Counted from the stretch's first letter, positions 1 to 9,348 are shown. The stretch is DNA of 64,000 bases from Myxococcaceae bacterium JPH2 (GCA_016458225.1 JAEMGR010000001.1:620001-684000), one strand, 5' to 3'. Notes: generated by a model not told the origin, from the sequence alone. Program-made: numbers and translations.

Positions 1-521
1 TGGTGCAGTACGTGGATGACAACAAGGACGGCGTCCCCGACGACGCCAACCGCGACAACGTGGGCGACCTGTGGCCCAAGGTGGTGGTGCGCAAGCTGGC
101 CGGCACCGTGGGCGTGCTCGACGAGAACGACCTGGACCACAACGGCATCCCAGACGCCGAGGGCGTGGACTACGTGCACACCGACGGGATGCGTGACGGT
201 CAGCCGGACGTCGTGGTGCTCGCCGCGGGGCTGGTGCCGGATCCGCTCATCACCGCGCTCACCGACGAGTCGGGCGCTCCGCGCATGAAGCCCATCATCG
301 TCCCCGAGTTGGACATCGCCATCCGGCCCATCGCGCTGGACGCACGCAACCCGGCCGCTCCCGCGCCGCTGGCGACGCTGCCCTCGGGCCGCTACTCCAT
401 CACCCTCATCACCTCCACGGGCCAGACGTGGCGCGTGCCCAACGAGTTGGACCCAGCCCTGGCCCCCACGCTGGGACTGCCCTCGGTGGAGACGCAGTCG
501 TTCACCATCGAGGTCCCCTAG
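1..521 (+). CDS. C-terminal part of a secreted protein with Asp-rich calcium-binding-like loops
   Basis: The reading frame is open at the left edge, so the gene starts outside the window; about 172 residues are visible, ending in a TAG stop. The visible part starts with acidic loops of the DxNxDGxxD type (for example DDNKDGVPDD and DHNGIPD), as in thrombospondin type-3 or EF-hand-like calcium-binding repeats of exported bacterial proteins. It ends in a beta-rich segment with no membrane helix. I infer an extracellular or surface protein; the N-terminus that would show a signal peptide or lipobox is missing. The stop lies 3 bases from the stop of the convergent M4 protease gene. No specific family can be named. 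Confidence 0.7.
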   Translation, partial: VQYVDDNKDGVPDDANRDNVGDLWPKVVVRKLAGTVGVLDENDLDHNGIPDAEGVDYVHTDGMRDGQPDVVVLAAGLVPDPLITALTDESGAPRMKPIIVPELDIAIRPIALDARNPAAPAPLATLPSGRYSITLITSTGQTWRVPNELDPALAPTLGLPSVETQSFTIEVP

Positions 522-524
522 CCG

Positions 525-2156
525 CTACGTGATGCCCACCGCGTCGAACGCGGCCTCGAGCGCCTGCAGTCGGTCGCTCCGGGCCGCGTCCGCGCGGAAG
601 AGGCTCCGGGCGGACAGCAGCATGCCTCGGCGGCTGTCGCTGAACGTGGACGTGCGCGACAGCCGCTGCGTCAGCGTCAGGTAGAACAGGGCCGCCACCT
701 CCGCCGGCGTGAAGAGGGGGCGCCCGGACGCGTCCTTCGCCGTCAGGATGAGGTACGCGGCGCGGTTGTGGATGCCGCTGTAGCGATGCACGCCGCCCCA
801 GTCGTGGAGCGCGTCCAACGGCAGCGGCACGAAGTCGCGCATGTGCTCGGGCTGACCGTACTTGGATGGCTGGCTCAGGTCGCGCAGCGGCACGCCTGTT
901 TCACTCAGCTCCTCGCCCATGCGCCAGTCCCAGCGGCTCACGTCCGGCTCGTGACGATTGGCCACGAGGATGCCGAAGATGTCCGAGTACGACTCGTTCA
1001 ACGCGCCCGTCTCGCCCTGGTATTGGAGCCGCGCGGTGAAGCCCGTGAGGCCGTGGGTGATTTCGTGTGCCACCACGTCCTCGGCCACCGCGTAGCTGAG
1101 CAGCCGCCCCTCCAGCAGACGCTGCCCGTACACCATCTGCGTGCCGATCCACGCGGCGTTGCGCCACTCGTGGCCGCCGGGGCTCTCGCCATAGGTGCAG
1201 TTGATGCTGGAGACGAACGAGCCCCCGCGGTTGTCCAACCCCTCGCGCTTGAGCACGTCCTTGAGGAACAGCGCCACCTCCGCCGCGTTCGCGTGGGCGC
1301 TCACCGCCCCGGGGTCCCACGGCGCCACGCACGCGAGGCCCGGCAGCCCCGTCTCCAAGCTCACGTCCTGGAAGCCGAAGTCATACGTGCGCACGTTGCG
1401 CTCCACGTCGTAGAGCTGGGTGGTGTCCCCTTCCTGGCTGCAGCCGATGAGCCGCTCCTGCCCGCGCGCATCCACGGCGTGGATTTGAAGTGGCTGGCCG
1501 GTGCTCTGCGTCCGGGGCAGCTCGCCGACGAACTCCCCCGTCTGCGCGTCCACGACGAAGTCCGACAACTGCGGCATCGCGCTCGCGGGCGCGGAGTGCT
1601 TGGGCACGTCCTGCGTGATGTAGACGAGCCGCCAGCGCTGCGCCGACGCGTCGAAGTAGAACCGGAGCTGCGGCACCACCTCCAACGCGACATCGCCGTA
1701 GCCCGCCTCGCGGCGCACCACGTCCAGGGCCTGACTTGGCGCGATGTGAGCCACCGCGTCCACCTGGGCGGGCTCGCCCATCGCGGAGCTGATGGAGAGC
1801 AGCTCGTTGTTCTCATCCAGCTCCACCGTCACCAGCGAGCCGTAGATGGGAATCTTCCGGTACACCTGCCGGAACTTCACCGTCCGCGTCCCGGTCAGCG
1901 GCAGCGCCTCCGTCCCCAGCGAGCGAAACTCGCTCTGCCCCTCTGCCAGCGGCTCGAGCGTGAAGGTGGGCAACTTGTCGCTGGCCAGCGCGCCCGACAG
2001 GTAGCGCCGCGCCACCATCTCCGCGGAGAGCGCCTTGAGCTCCTCGCCGGGCGGCGCTTGCACATCCACGCCCACCAACGGCCTCAGCGCGCGCGCCGTC
2101 GGGGCGCTCTCATCCTGGCTCGTGAAGGCAAAACGCTTCAGTCCATTCCGCGACAT
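525..2156 (-). CDS. M4 (thermolysin-family) metalloprotease without an obvious signal peptide
   Basis: 543 residues. Zinc-protease motif HEITH at about residues 364-368, third zinc ligand Glu at about 388 in GALNESYSD, and the M4 C-terminal active-site region HRYSGIHNRAAY. The N-terminal ~200 residues look like an FTP/PepSY-type propeptide (conserved RQVYRKIPIYGS region). The ATG at 2156 is preceded by a GGGGGG-rich ribosome binding site at suitable spacing. The frame stays open to 2579, but that extension is Arg/Pro-rich and does not look like protein. From this start the N-terminus (MSRNGLKRFAFTSQDE) has no hydrophobic signal segment and no lipobox, which is odd for a family normally secreted as a zymogen. 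There is no PPC domain, unlike the second M4 gene at 48154. Family certain; export route unclear. Confidence 0.9.
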   Translation of the reverse strand: MSRNGLKRFAFTSQDESAPTARALRPLVGVDVQAPPGEELKALSAEMVARRYLSGALASDKLPTFTLEPLAEGQSEFRSLGTEALPLTGTRTVKFRQVYRKIPIYGSLVTVELDENNELLSISSAMGEPAQVDAVAHIAPSQALDVVRREAGYGDVALEVVPQLRFYFDASAQRWRLVYITQDVPKHSAPASAMPQLSDFVVDAQTGEFVGELPRTQSTGQPLQIHAVDARGQERLIGCSQEGDTTQLYDVERNVRTYDFGFQDVSLETGLPGLACVAPWDPGAVSAHANAAEVALFLKDVLKREGLDNRGGSFVSSINCTYGESPGGHEWRNAAWIGTQMVYGQRLLEGRLLSYAVAEDVVAHEITHGLTGFTARLQYQGETGALNESYSDIFGILVANRHEPDVSRWDWRMGEELSETGVPLRDLSQPSKYGQPEHMRDFVPLPLDALHDWGGVHRYSGIHNRAAYLILTAKDASGRPLFTPAEVAALFYLTLTQRLSRTSTFSDSRRGMLLSARSLFRADAARSDRLQALEAAFDAVGIT

Positions 2157-2406
2157 GGTTCCCCCCCGGGACCCACGCGCCCCAAGCGAAGACGTGCCTC
2201 TCGCGCGCGGCCAATCCCCTCCTGGAAACATGCACCGCATCGCCGTCCCCGCCCGCCCTGCGGCGGGCTCTTTCCGCCGTGCGCGAGGCAACCGGACAGG
2301 CAGGCGATATCCTGCGCGCCCGGCTTCACGCGGGTGACAACTGAACCCAGGAAATCGATCTGTACGGGATGTCCTGACTTTGACTTCGAGGGGGGGTTCC
2401 GACAAC

Positions 2407-2925
2407 ATGCATGCGTTCCACGGGGGGCTGTTCCTCCGGGTTCGCCCTCGTATGAAGTCAGGCCCCCTCCCCACTCCCGAAGCGCCATCCCCTCGTCTGT
2501 CCGGGAGTACGCCTGCGGTGCGCCCGACCTCTGGAATCTCGCCCCAGCGGGTCCTGCTGGTGGATGACAGCCGCTCCATCCGGACGCTGCTGAAGATCTA
2601 CCTGATGGCCCGCAGCTTCGAGTTCCTCGAGGCGGAGTCCGCCGAGGAGGGACTGAAGGTCGCCGAGGCGGGACCGGTGGACCTCATCCTCACGGACTTC
2701 CACATGGATGGAATGAACGGGGCGGACTTCGCGGCGCAGATTCGCGCCAGCGCGAACGTGCGACTCGCCAAGGTTCCCATCCTGATGATGACGGGCGACC
2801 CCAACGTCGCCGAGGTGCGTGCCCTGGGCCAGAAGGCCGGCATCAGCGCCTTCGTCCGCAAGCCGGTGAGCTGTGCACAGCTCATGACGCTGGTGGACAC
2901 CATCCTCCCGCTGCCCCGCAAGTAG
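2407..2925 (+). CDS. Single-domain CheY-like response regulator
   Basis: About 173 residues: a ~50-residue Pro/Ser-rich N-terminal extension, then one receiver domain with no output domain. All receiver landmarks are present: acidic pair in VLLVDDS, phospho-acceptor Asp in LILTDFHMDGMNG, Thr in ILMMTGD, and Lys in FVRKPVS. It should therefore accept phosphate from a histidine kinase and act by protein contact, as in chemotaxis or phosphorelay modules; no kinase gene is nearby. The start is uncertain. ATG 2407 has a GAGGGGGG site about 10 bases upstream; ATG 2452 has none; GTG 2518 has GGGAG about 10 bases upstream and would remove most of the extension. The receiver begins after that point in every case. 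It is divergent from the M4 protease and convergent with msrQ. Confidence 0.88.
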   Translation: MHAFHGGLFLRVRPRMKSGPLPTPEAPSPRLSGSTPAVRPTSGISPQRVLLVDDSRSIRTLLKIYLMARSFEFLEAESAEEGLKVAEAGPVDLILTDFHMDGMNGADFAAQIRASANVRLAKVPILMMTGDPNVAEVRALGQKAGISAFVRKPVSCAQLMTLVDTILPLPRK

Positions 2926-2982
2926 CGCGCGTCCGCGTCAGGCCACGTGCCTCGCTGCAGGCGCGCGTGTCCGCTTCAGGCC
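2925..2982. repeat. Imperfect ~20-base direct repeat at the 3' end of two convergent genes
   Basis: Bases 2925-2944 and 2961-2982 are near-copies (GCGCGCGTCCGCGTCAGGCC against the same with GT inserted and one G-to-T change). The second copy overlaps the stop codon of msrQ. Directly after it, bases 2983-3004 form a perfect 8-base-pair stem (GCGCGTCT/AGACGCGC, 6-base loop) inside the last codons of msrQ, which could serve as a terminator for the response-regulator transcript. No T-run follows. Confidence 0.45.
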
Positions 2983-3599
2983 GCGCGTCTTGCTTGAGAC
3001 GCGCGTGCCCGGCGCTGACGCAGCGCTTCGCCCACGCGCACGGCCAGCAGCAACGCGAGCACCGCGCCGTAGACGAGCGGCTCGGTGACGTCGCGCTTCA
3101 CCCGCCACACGAAGTGCACCACGCCCAACGCGGCGGCCACGTAGGCCAGTCGGTGCAGCCGCTGCCATCGAGGAAAGCCCAGCCGACGCACCGACGCCTT
3201 CGTTGACGTCACGGCCAGCGGAACGAGCAGCACCAGCGCGGTGAAGCCCACGGTGATGAAGGGACGCTTCACCACATCCGCGACGAGCGCGGACAGCGCG
3301 AGGTTTTGATCCAACACGACGTACGTGAGGAAGTGGGCCACGACATACGTGAAGCCCAGGAGCCCCAGCGTGCGACGCACGCGCGCGGGCCAGGTCCACC
3401 CGGAGAGCAGCCGCAGCGGCGTGCACGCGAGCGAAGCCAGCAGCAGCACCAGGGCCGTGAGCCCCGTCTGGTTCAAAGCGCGCTCGATGGCGTTGGCGCC
3501 GAGCGAGCCCTGAGTGCCCTGGAGGACCAAGATCGCCAAAGGAGCGAGACCGCCGACAGTGAGGGCGGGGTTGAGCCACGGATGCGGAGGCGAAGCCAT
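2976..3599 (-). CDS. msrQ: MsrQ-type haem b membrane subunit of periplasmic methionine sulfoxide reductase
   Basis: 207 residues with about six hydrophobic segments, the length and layout of the MsrQ (YedZ) family in the ferric-reductase-like transmembrane superfamily. Recognisable features are CTPLRLLSGW after the second segment, the histidine in YVVAHFLTYV and the RLHRLAYVAAALGVVHF region carrying haem-ligand His residues. MsrQ passes electrons from the quinone pool or a flavin reductase across the inner membrane to MsrP. The gene follows msrP with a 10-base gap on the same strand, the usual msrPQ operon order. The C-terminus ends in a basic tail. Confidence 0.93.
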   Translation of the reverse strand: MASPPHPWLNPALTVGGLAPLAILVLQGTQGSLGANAIERALNQTGLTALVLLLASLACTPLRLLSGWTWPARVRRTLGLLGFTYVVAHFLTYVVLDQNLALSALVADVVKRPFITVGFTALVLLVPLAVTSTKASVRRLGFPRWQRLHRLAYVAAALGVVHFVWRVKRDVTEPLVYGAVLALLLAVRVGEALRQRRARASQARRAA

Positions 3600-3609
3600 G
3601 GTGCGTCCC

Positions 3610-4599
3610 TCAGAAGTCCCGCGTCAGGTCCATGCCCTGGTAGAGCGAGGCCACCTGCTCCGCGTAGCCGTTGAAGGGCAGCGTGGGCCGGCGACGGAAC
3701 TCACCGAGGCGGCGCTCGTAGGCCTGACTCCAGCGCGGATGATCCACCGCCGGGTTCACGTTCGCATAGAAGCCATACTCGCGAGGCGCCGCGAGGTTCC
3801 ACGTCGTGGGTGGCTGCTCGCGCGTGAGCGTGATGCGGACAATGGACTTGATGCCCTTGAAGCCATACTTCCACGGGACGACGAGCCGCAGCGGCGCGCC
3901 GTTCTGAGGTGGGAGCTGCTTGCCATAGAGCCCCGAGGCCAAGAGCGTCAGCGGATTCATCGCCTCGTCGAGCCGCAGGCCCTCGACGTAAGGCCAGTCC
4001 AACACGCCGCGCCGTTGGCCGGGCATCTGCTCCGGATCATTCAGCGTGGTGAAGGCCACGTACCGAGCCGAGCCCGTAGGCCGAGCGCGCTCCAGCAACC
4101 GGGCCAGCGGAAAGCCCAGCCACGGAATCACCATGGACCAGGCCTCGACACAGCGCATGCGGTAGACGCGCTCCTCCAACTGGAACGCCGCGAGGAGCGC
4201 ATCGATGTCCCACGTGCGCGGCTCGTGCACTTCGCCGTCCACGACCACGGTCCAGGGCCGCGTTCGCAGCGTGCCCGCGTGGCGAGCGGGGTCGCTCTTG
4301 TCGAGGCCGAACTCGTAGAAGTTGTTGTACGTGGTGACGACGTCGTAGGGCGTGCGCGGCTCGTCCGTGTCCGCGGTCCCTGCCGCGCGCGCCACGGGCT
4401 GAGGCACTGCCCCCGCGTCAGGCACGAGCCCCTCCGAGGGAGGCGCCTGCCGCGCGCCCAGCAGGTACAGGCCTCCGCCCACGCCCACGGCCGTGCTCGT
4501 GAAGAGGGCGACGTTCCGGATGAACTCGCGGCGACGGAGGTAGAGCTTCTCGGGGGTGACCTCGGAAGCGGGTGGCTCGGGCGGAAGCGTGTCGGCCAT
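3610..4599 (-). CDS. msrP: MsrP molybdopterin catalytic subunit of periplasmic methionine sulfoxide reductase
   Basis: 329 residues, the expected size of MsrP (YedY). The N-terminus has a twin-arginine signal ([12 protein letters not shown], about residues 24-35, followed by a hydrophobic stretch), consistent with export of a folded Mo-cofactor enzyme. The sulfite-oxidase-type Mo-binding fold is recognisable: Cys150 in YRMRCVEAW is the expected molybdenum ligand, and the [18 protein letters not shown] signature is present. The enzyme reduces oxidised methionine in envelope proteins using electrons from MsrQ. It lies 34 bases downstream of the CrtW-like gene on the same strand and 10 bases upstream of msrQ, so the three genes are probably one transcript. 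Usual length; no missing key residue noticed. Confidence 0.95.
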   Translation of the reverse strand: MADTLPPEPPASEVTPEKLYLRRREFIRNVALFTSTAVGVGGGLYLLGARQAPPSEGLVPDAGAVPQPVARAAGTADTDEPRTPYDVVTTYNNFYEFGLDKSDPARHAGTLRTRPWTVVVDGEVHEPRTWDIDALLAAFQLEERVYRMRCVEAWSMVIPWLGFPLARLLERARPTGSARYVAFTTLNDPEQMPGQRRGVLDWPYVEGLRLDEAMNPLTLLASGLYGKQLPPQNGAPLRLVVPWKYGFKGIKSIVRITLTREQPPTTWNLAAPREYGFYANVNPAVDHPRWSQAYERRLGEFRRRPTLPFNGYAEQVASLYQGMDLTRDF

Positions 4600-4633
4600 G
4601 GCCCAGGCTATAACGCCCGAGCCCGCCGCGCGG

Positions 4634-5383
4634 TTACCGCCCCGACGCGAGACTCCCCGCCCGCCGCGCGTCCTTCAGCCGCCACAGCCGCCACCACGGC
4701 GTGCCAGGCGACGCGTGGTGCTCCCAGTGGTAGCCAAAGAAGTAGCAGGACAGCAGGGCCCACGCGTGGTTGCGAGCCAGCGAGCGCGCCTGGTGCGGCG
4801 CCATGTCCTCGGTGTGCGGACGCCGGTGCGGCAGGTAGGTGCCGAAGAAGAAGAGCTGGAGTGTGCTCAGGACCGAGGGCACCACCCAGAAGACCAGCAG
4901 GCGCTCGCGCGTCGCCCCGGCGAGCAAGAGCAGATTGAACTGGAGCGCCATGAGCACCCACTGCCCCCACGTGGTGTAGCGGGCCATGAAGAGCGCCAGC
5001 CACGGCACGAAGGCCTGCGAACGGGTGGAGAAGTCGGGGTCGCTCGCGCCCGTGGGTGTCGCGTGGTGGGCCGCGTGGTGGACCACGAGCCGTCGATAGG
5101 ACAGGCCCGCGAAGAGGAAACACGCGGCCATGCCCACCGCGTCGTTCACGTGTCGGTGGCGCGACACCGCGCGGTGCATGGCGTCATGCGCGGTGATGAA
5201 GAGGCCAGTGCACAGGTACGCCTGAAGCGCGCCATGCAACCACGCCGAAGGAGCCGTCCACGACAGCTCCGGCGCGCGCAGCAACCAGACGAGGTGCGCA
5301 CACCAGGCACCCATCAGGCCGAGCGCGATGACGAGGCCCCACGGCCCGGGAGACTCCGGACGCTGACGCGGCAGTGTGTCCAT
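4634..5383 (-). CDS. CrtW-type beta-carotene ketolase-like membrane di-iron oxygenase
   Basis: 249 residues with four hydrophobic segments and three histidine boxes: HDAMH (66-70), HHAAHH (102-107) and HWEHH (219-223). The boxes alone would give the label fatty acid desaturase, but the surroundings match the CrtW carotenoid 4-ketolase family: [13 protein letters not shown] after box two, [10 protein letters not shown] (178-187), and [16 protein letters not shown] near the C-terminus. Length also fits CrtW (~240-260 residues). Expected role from family knowledge: oxygen-dependent 4-keto group insertion on a carotenoid beta-ring in the inner membrane. Myxobacteria make keto-carotenoids, so this fits, but substrate is inference. 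It is first in an apparent operon with msrP and msrQ. A generic desaturase/hydroxylase role cannot be excluded. Confidence 0.85.
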   Translation of the reverse strand: MDTLPRQRPESPGPWGLVIALGLMGAWCAHLVWLLRAPELSWTAPSAWLHGALQAYLCTGLFITAHDAMHRAVSRHRHVNDAVGMAACFLFAGLSYRRLVVHHAAHHATPTGASDPDFSTRSQAFVPWLALFMARYTTWGQWVLMALQFNLLLLAGATRERLLVFWVVPSVLSTLQLFFFGTYLPHRRPHTEDMAPHQARSLARNHAWALLSCYFFGYHWEHHASPGTPWWRLWRLKDARRAGSLASGR

Positions 5384-5408
5384 CGGGTCCGCGAGGTCCG
5401 TGCCCTAC

Positions 5409-5440
5409 CCTCCGCGCTCCCGAGGAATGGAGCGCGGAGG
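5409..5440 (-). terminator. Strong hairpin terminator after the M49-type peptidase gene
   Basis: Perfect 12-base-pair inverted repeat CCTCCGCGCTCC / GGAGCGCGGAGG with an 8-base loop, placed 20 bases beyond the stop of the peptidase gene and ahead of the CrtW-like gene on the same strand. No clear T-run, which is common in GC-rich genomes. It separates the peptidase transcript from the ketolase-msrPQ operon. Confidence 0.75.
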
Positions 5441-5460
5441 AAGGGAGCACGGGCGGCGCG

Positions 5461-7185
5461 TTACTTCTTGCCGGCCGCGGGGCGCGCGGTGGCGGCGTTC
5501 GCCGCGTCACGCACGAGCTGATCCGCGGTGACGTAGCGGGGCTCGATGTCCACCGGCACGTTCTTCAGCTTGGCGAGGACTCGCTGGACCTCGGGGCGGA
5601 CCACGCCCTGCTTGGCGAGGAGCGCCTCGGCCGCGACGCGGTCACCGCTGGCCTGCAGCTCCATGAGCTGGCGGGTCAGCGCGGTGACGGACTCGGGCAT
5701 CTTGTCCGCGACGACGGAGAAGGTGCCGTCCGCGTTCACCTTCACGGCGCCCGTGTCCAGGAAGTGGTTGAGCTGGAGGGCGATGCCCTTGCCGTGCGCC
5801 TCGTCGACGCCGAAGCGGATGGAGCGGAACGCGGAGGCGAGGAACGTCGTGTACATGGTGCGCGACATCGACTTCTCGATGACGCCCTTGTCCACCAGCC
5901 GCTGGAGCGCCCACAGGCCCGAGATGTCGGCCTTGGCCTCCTCGATGGCGCTGGAGGCCACCTGGAGCGCCTGCCGCACCGTCGTCTCCTTGCCGCCGAC
6001 GACGATGTTGTGCGGCCCCAGGCCGTGCATCAGCTCGTGCATGAGGATGTGCGTGAAGAAGGCGTCGAAGGCCACGTCCTTGCGCTCCTTCTCCGTGAGC
6101 GCCACCTTCGCGATGGGCACGAGCACGCGCTGGAACTTGGCCTCCTGCACGTTCTTCAGCATGACGCGCTTGGTGCCCTTCTCGGCCGCCACGCGCTCAT
6201 CGTTGGGGAGGTTGAAGGCGGCGGTCTGCACGCCCCGGTTGCCATCGCCGGAGGAGTAGAGGCTGTTGATGACGCGGATGGGGGCCAGCGCGCCCAGCTT
6301 CGGGTTGCGCAGCTTGGCGTCGATGGGGAGGTTGTTCTCCAGCTCCTGAAGCTCGGAGCTGAACTTGGTCAGCTTCTGCGTCTCCGCGTCATCGCGCAGG
6401 CCGATGAAGGACTCGAAGGCGGCCTTGTAGTTGAACCAGTTGTCCTCGTAGACCTCGTAGGGCCCGATGGTCGGGTCGATGCTCGCGTCCAGCTCCATCC
6501 ACGCCACTTCGCTGGCGTAGTAGTCGTTGGAGAGGAACGCGTCCGCGCGCTTGGTGAGGAAGGCCTTCAGCGTGGGCTGCTGGGTGAGCGCCGCGGCCTC
6601 GCGCAGGCGCTGCGCCGCGATGGCCAGCTCGCCCTGGTACTCGACGCTGTAGGGCACGGTGACGAACTTGCCGTCGGGTCCGCGCCGGATGGTGGTGAAG
6701 AAGCCCGTGGCCTGGTGCTGCTGGGCCTCGGGCAGCGACTTCACCCAGGCCTCCACCTCCGCCTTGGTGGCGCCGGCCGGGTAGAAGTTGCCTTCGTCGA
6801 GCTTGGCGGGCACGCCGGGCATGAAGGGCTGCGCCTCGTCCAGGCGAGACCACGGGCCCTTGTTGAGCAGGAACGCGTGCAGGCGCGCGCGGCCCAGGGC
6901 CGAGTCGTCATGCACGAGGTCGAGCAGGAGCGTCTCGTTGCCCGCCCAGGCCTGCCGCAGGAAGAGCGGATCCATCACGCGGGCGGCCTCGACGATCTTC
7001 GCGAGGGCGAGCTTCTCCTCGGAAGGCAGCGCCTTGACGTCCACCTTGAGGTCCACCGGCGCGAAGCGCGCGGTCATGCGCTGGAGTTCGACGGCATCCG
7101 GGAAGCGCTCGGGGCTCTTTTCCGCGGCGGGGGCGGCGCTCCCCACGAGCAGCGCGCCCAACAGGGGCAGGAAGGTTCGGGTCAT
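5461..7185 (-). CDS. Secreted M49-like (dipeptidyl-peptidase III type) zinc metallopeptidase
   Basis: 574 residues. The ATG at 7185 is chosen because AGGGAGGG lies just upstream and it begins a clean signal peptide (MTRTFLPLLGALLVGSAAPA, cleavage probable before AEK). The catalytic region reads HILMHELMHGLGP, a HExxH motif, followed about 30 residues later by SSAIEEAKADISGL, the EExxAD motif that supplies the third zinc ligand in M49-like bacterial peptidases. Classical DPP III has a HExxGH variant, so this belongs to the bacterial branch often annotated as Zn-dependent hydrolase. Predicted location is the periplasm or outside. Single-gene unit: divergent from htpG, with a strong terminator downstream. 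Substrate unknown. Confidence 0.82.
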   Translation of the reverse strand: MTRTFLPLLGALLVGSAAPAAEKSPERFPDAVELQRMTARFAPVDLKVDVKALPSEEKLALAKIVEAARVMDPLFLRQAWAGNETLLLDLVHDDSALGRARLHAFLLNKGPWSRLDEAQPFMPGVPAKLDEGNFYPAGATKAEVEAWVKSLPEAQQHQATGFFTTIRRGPDGKFVTVPYSVEYQGELAIAAQRLREAAALTQQPTLKAFLTKRADAFLSNDYYASEVAWMELDASIDPTIGPYEVYEDNWFNYKAAFESFIGLRDDAETQKLTKFSSELQELENNLPIDAKLRNPKLGALAPIRVINSLYSSGDGNRGVQTAAFNLPNDERVAAEKGTKRVMLKNVQEAKFQRVLVPIAKVALTEKERKDVAFDAFFTHILMHELMHGLGPHNIVVGGKETTVRQALQVASSAIEEAKADISGLWALQRLVDKGVIEKSMSRTMYTTFLASAFRSIRFGVDEAHGKGIALQLNHFLDTGAVKVNADGTFSVVADKMPESVTALTRQLMELQASGDRVAAEALLAKQGVVRPEVQRVLAKLKNVPVDIEPRYVTADQLVRDAANAATARPAAGKK

Positions 7186-7413
7186 GCATCCCTCCCTAGC
7201 GCATTGTGTTCCCCCCTCCCAGCGCCCGATGGGCCCCGCATCCCCGAACGTCCACCGTCCGCATTCGGCGCGGCGCATCAACGGATCCCGAGGCGGCCCC
7301 CCCGGGGGTAGAGAAACACCTACACCGATGGCCCGGACGAGGACTCGACAAACCGGCGTGCATGGTTATGGGGGAAGCGTCGGTGGCGTCCGCGGTGACG
7401 CCCGGAGGTCCTC

Positions 7414-9348
7414 ATGTCCGTTGAATCGCAGCCCCAGCGCGAAACCCATGCCTTCCAGGCGGAGATCAACCAGCTCCTGAGCCTGGTCATCAACTCGCTC
7501 TACAGCCACAAGGAGATCTTCCTCCGGGAGCTGGTGTCGAACGCGTCCGATGCGCTCGACAAGCTGCGCTTCCGCACCATCACCGAGACCGAGCTGCTGG
7601 CCAACGAGCCGGAGCTGGAGCTGCGCATCATCCCCAACGCGGCCCAGGGAACCCTCACCATCGAGGACACCGGCATCGGGATGACGCATGACGAGCTGGT
7701 GAAGAACCTGGGCACCATCGCCCACTCCGGCTCGCGCGAGTTCATCCAGACCATGGCCCAGAAGGGCCAGAAGGACATGCAGCTCATCGGCCAGTTCGGC
7801 GTGGGCTTCTACAGCGCCTATCTGGTGGCGGACCGCGTGGAGGTGGTGAGCCGCGCGGCCGGCCCCGACCCGACGGCGTGGCGCTGGGTCTCCGAGGCCC
7901 ATGGCACCTTCACCGTGGAGCCGGCGGAGCGAGCGTCGCGCGGCACCGCCATCACCCTGCACCTCAAGGAGGACCAGAAGGAGTTCCTCGAGGAGTGGCG
8001 GCTGCGCACGCTCATCACCCAGTACTCGGACTACGTGGGTCACCCCATCAAGCTCCAGGTCGCCAAGAGCACCGGCACGGGGGACGACAAGAAGACCGAG
8101 GTCTCGCTGGAGGTGGTGAACAAGGCGAGCGCCCTGTGGCAGCGCTCCAAGTCGGACATCACCGACGAGCAGTACACCGAGTTCTACAAGCACCTGACGC
8201 ACGACTTCGACGCGCCGCTCGCGTGGACGCACTTCAAGACGGACGGGCAGCAGCAGTTCACCGGGCTGATGTTCGTGCCCAAGCACCCGCCCTATGACCT
8301 GAACGCGCAGCAGCAGCGCGGCGTGCGCCTGTTCGTCAAGCGCGTGTTCATCATGGACCGCTGCGAGGAGCTGGTGCCGCAGTGGCTGCGCTTCGTGCGC
8401 GGCGTCATCGACTCGGACGACCTGCCGCTGAACGTGTCGCGCGAGATGCTGCAGGACTCGGCCGTGGTGCGCGCCATCCGCAAGCACGTCATCAAGAAGT
8501 CGCTGGAGATGCTGGAGAAGCTCGCCAAGGACAAGCCCGAGGAGTACCGCACGTTCTGGCAGTCCTTCGGCACCGTGCTGAAGGAAGGCCTGGCGACGGA
8601 GAGCGAGCACCGCGAGAAGCTGGGCGGCCTCTTGCGCTACGAGAGCTCGCGCGAGGAGGGCCTGACGTCCCTCACCGACTACGTGTCGCGGATGAAGGAG
8701 GGCCAGGAGGCCATCTATTACGTCTACGGCGAGTCTCGGAAGGCCGTGGCGGACAGCCCGCACCTGGAGGCGCTCAAGCAGCGCGGCTACGAGGTGCTGT
8801 TCATGACGGATCCGGTGGACGAGTGGGCCGCGCAGGGCCTGCGCGACTTCCAGGAGAAGCCGCTGGTGTCCGCGCTCAACGCCGACCTCAAGCTCCAGAG
8901 CACCGACGAGCAGAAGCGCGAGAAGGAGCAGCAGTCCGAGGGCTTCAAGGCCCTGACGGACAAGATGAAGGACGTGCTGAGCGACACGGTGCGCGAGGTG
9001 CGCGTGTCGGACCGGTTGACCGAGTCTCCCGTGTGCCTGGTGCTGCCCGAGGGCGGCTCGCCGGCCTACCTGGAGAAGCTCCTGCGTGAGCGCGGCAAGG
9101 GCATGCCGCACATGAAGCGCATCCTCGAGGTCAATCCCAAGCACCCCGTCATCGAGCACCTGCGCTCCGTCTACACGAACGACCCCACCGCCGCGCAGGT
9201 CGGCGAGTGGATCGAGCTGCTCCATGACCAGGCGCTGCTCACCGAGGGCAGCCCGCTCAGCGACCCCAACCGCTTCGCCAAGCGGATGACGGCGCTGCTC
9301 ACGCAGGTGGCCTCGCACACCGCGCCGGCCCAGCCTCGTCCGAGCTGA
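7414..9348 (+). CDS. htpG: HtpG, bacterial Hsp90 chaperone
   Basis: 644 residues, close to the 624 of E. coli HtpG. GHKL ATPase features are in order: [17 protein letters not shown] near residue 40 (catalytic Glu and Asn), [15 protein letters not shown], and [15 protein letters not shown]. The middle domain follows ([21 protein letters not shown]) and then a C-terminal dimerisation domain. The protein is a cytosolic ATP-dependent chaperone that remodels client proteins, often with DnaK. The start ATG has GGAGG five bases upstream. No CIRCE element or obvious heat-shock promoter can be seen in the 228 bases shared with the divergent peptidase gene. Single gene, ended by a hairpin at 9365. Confidence 0.97.

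Noticed and set aside
2157-2579. N-terminal extension of the M4 protease frame up to 2579
   Set aside because: The extra 141 residues are Arg/Gly/Pro-rich, have no ribosome binding site and run into the divergent receiver gene; ATG 2156 has a strong site.
5374-7311. 645-residue open frame antisense to the M49-type peptidase
   Set aside because: Shadow frame; the opposite strand has a signal peptide, an SD site and catalytic motifs.
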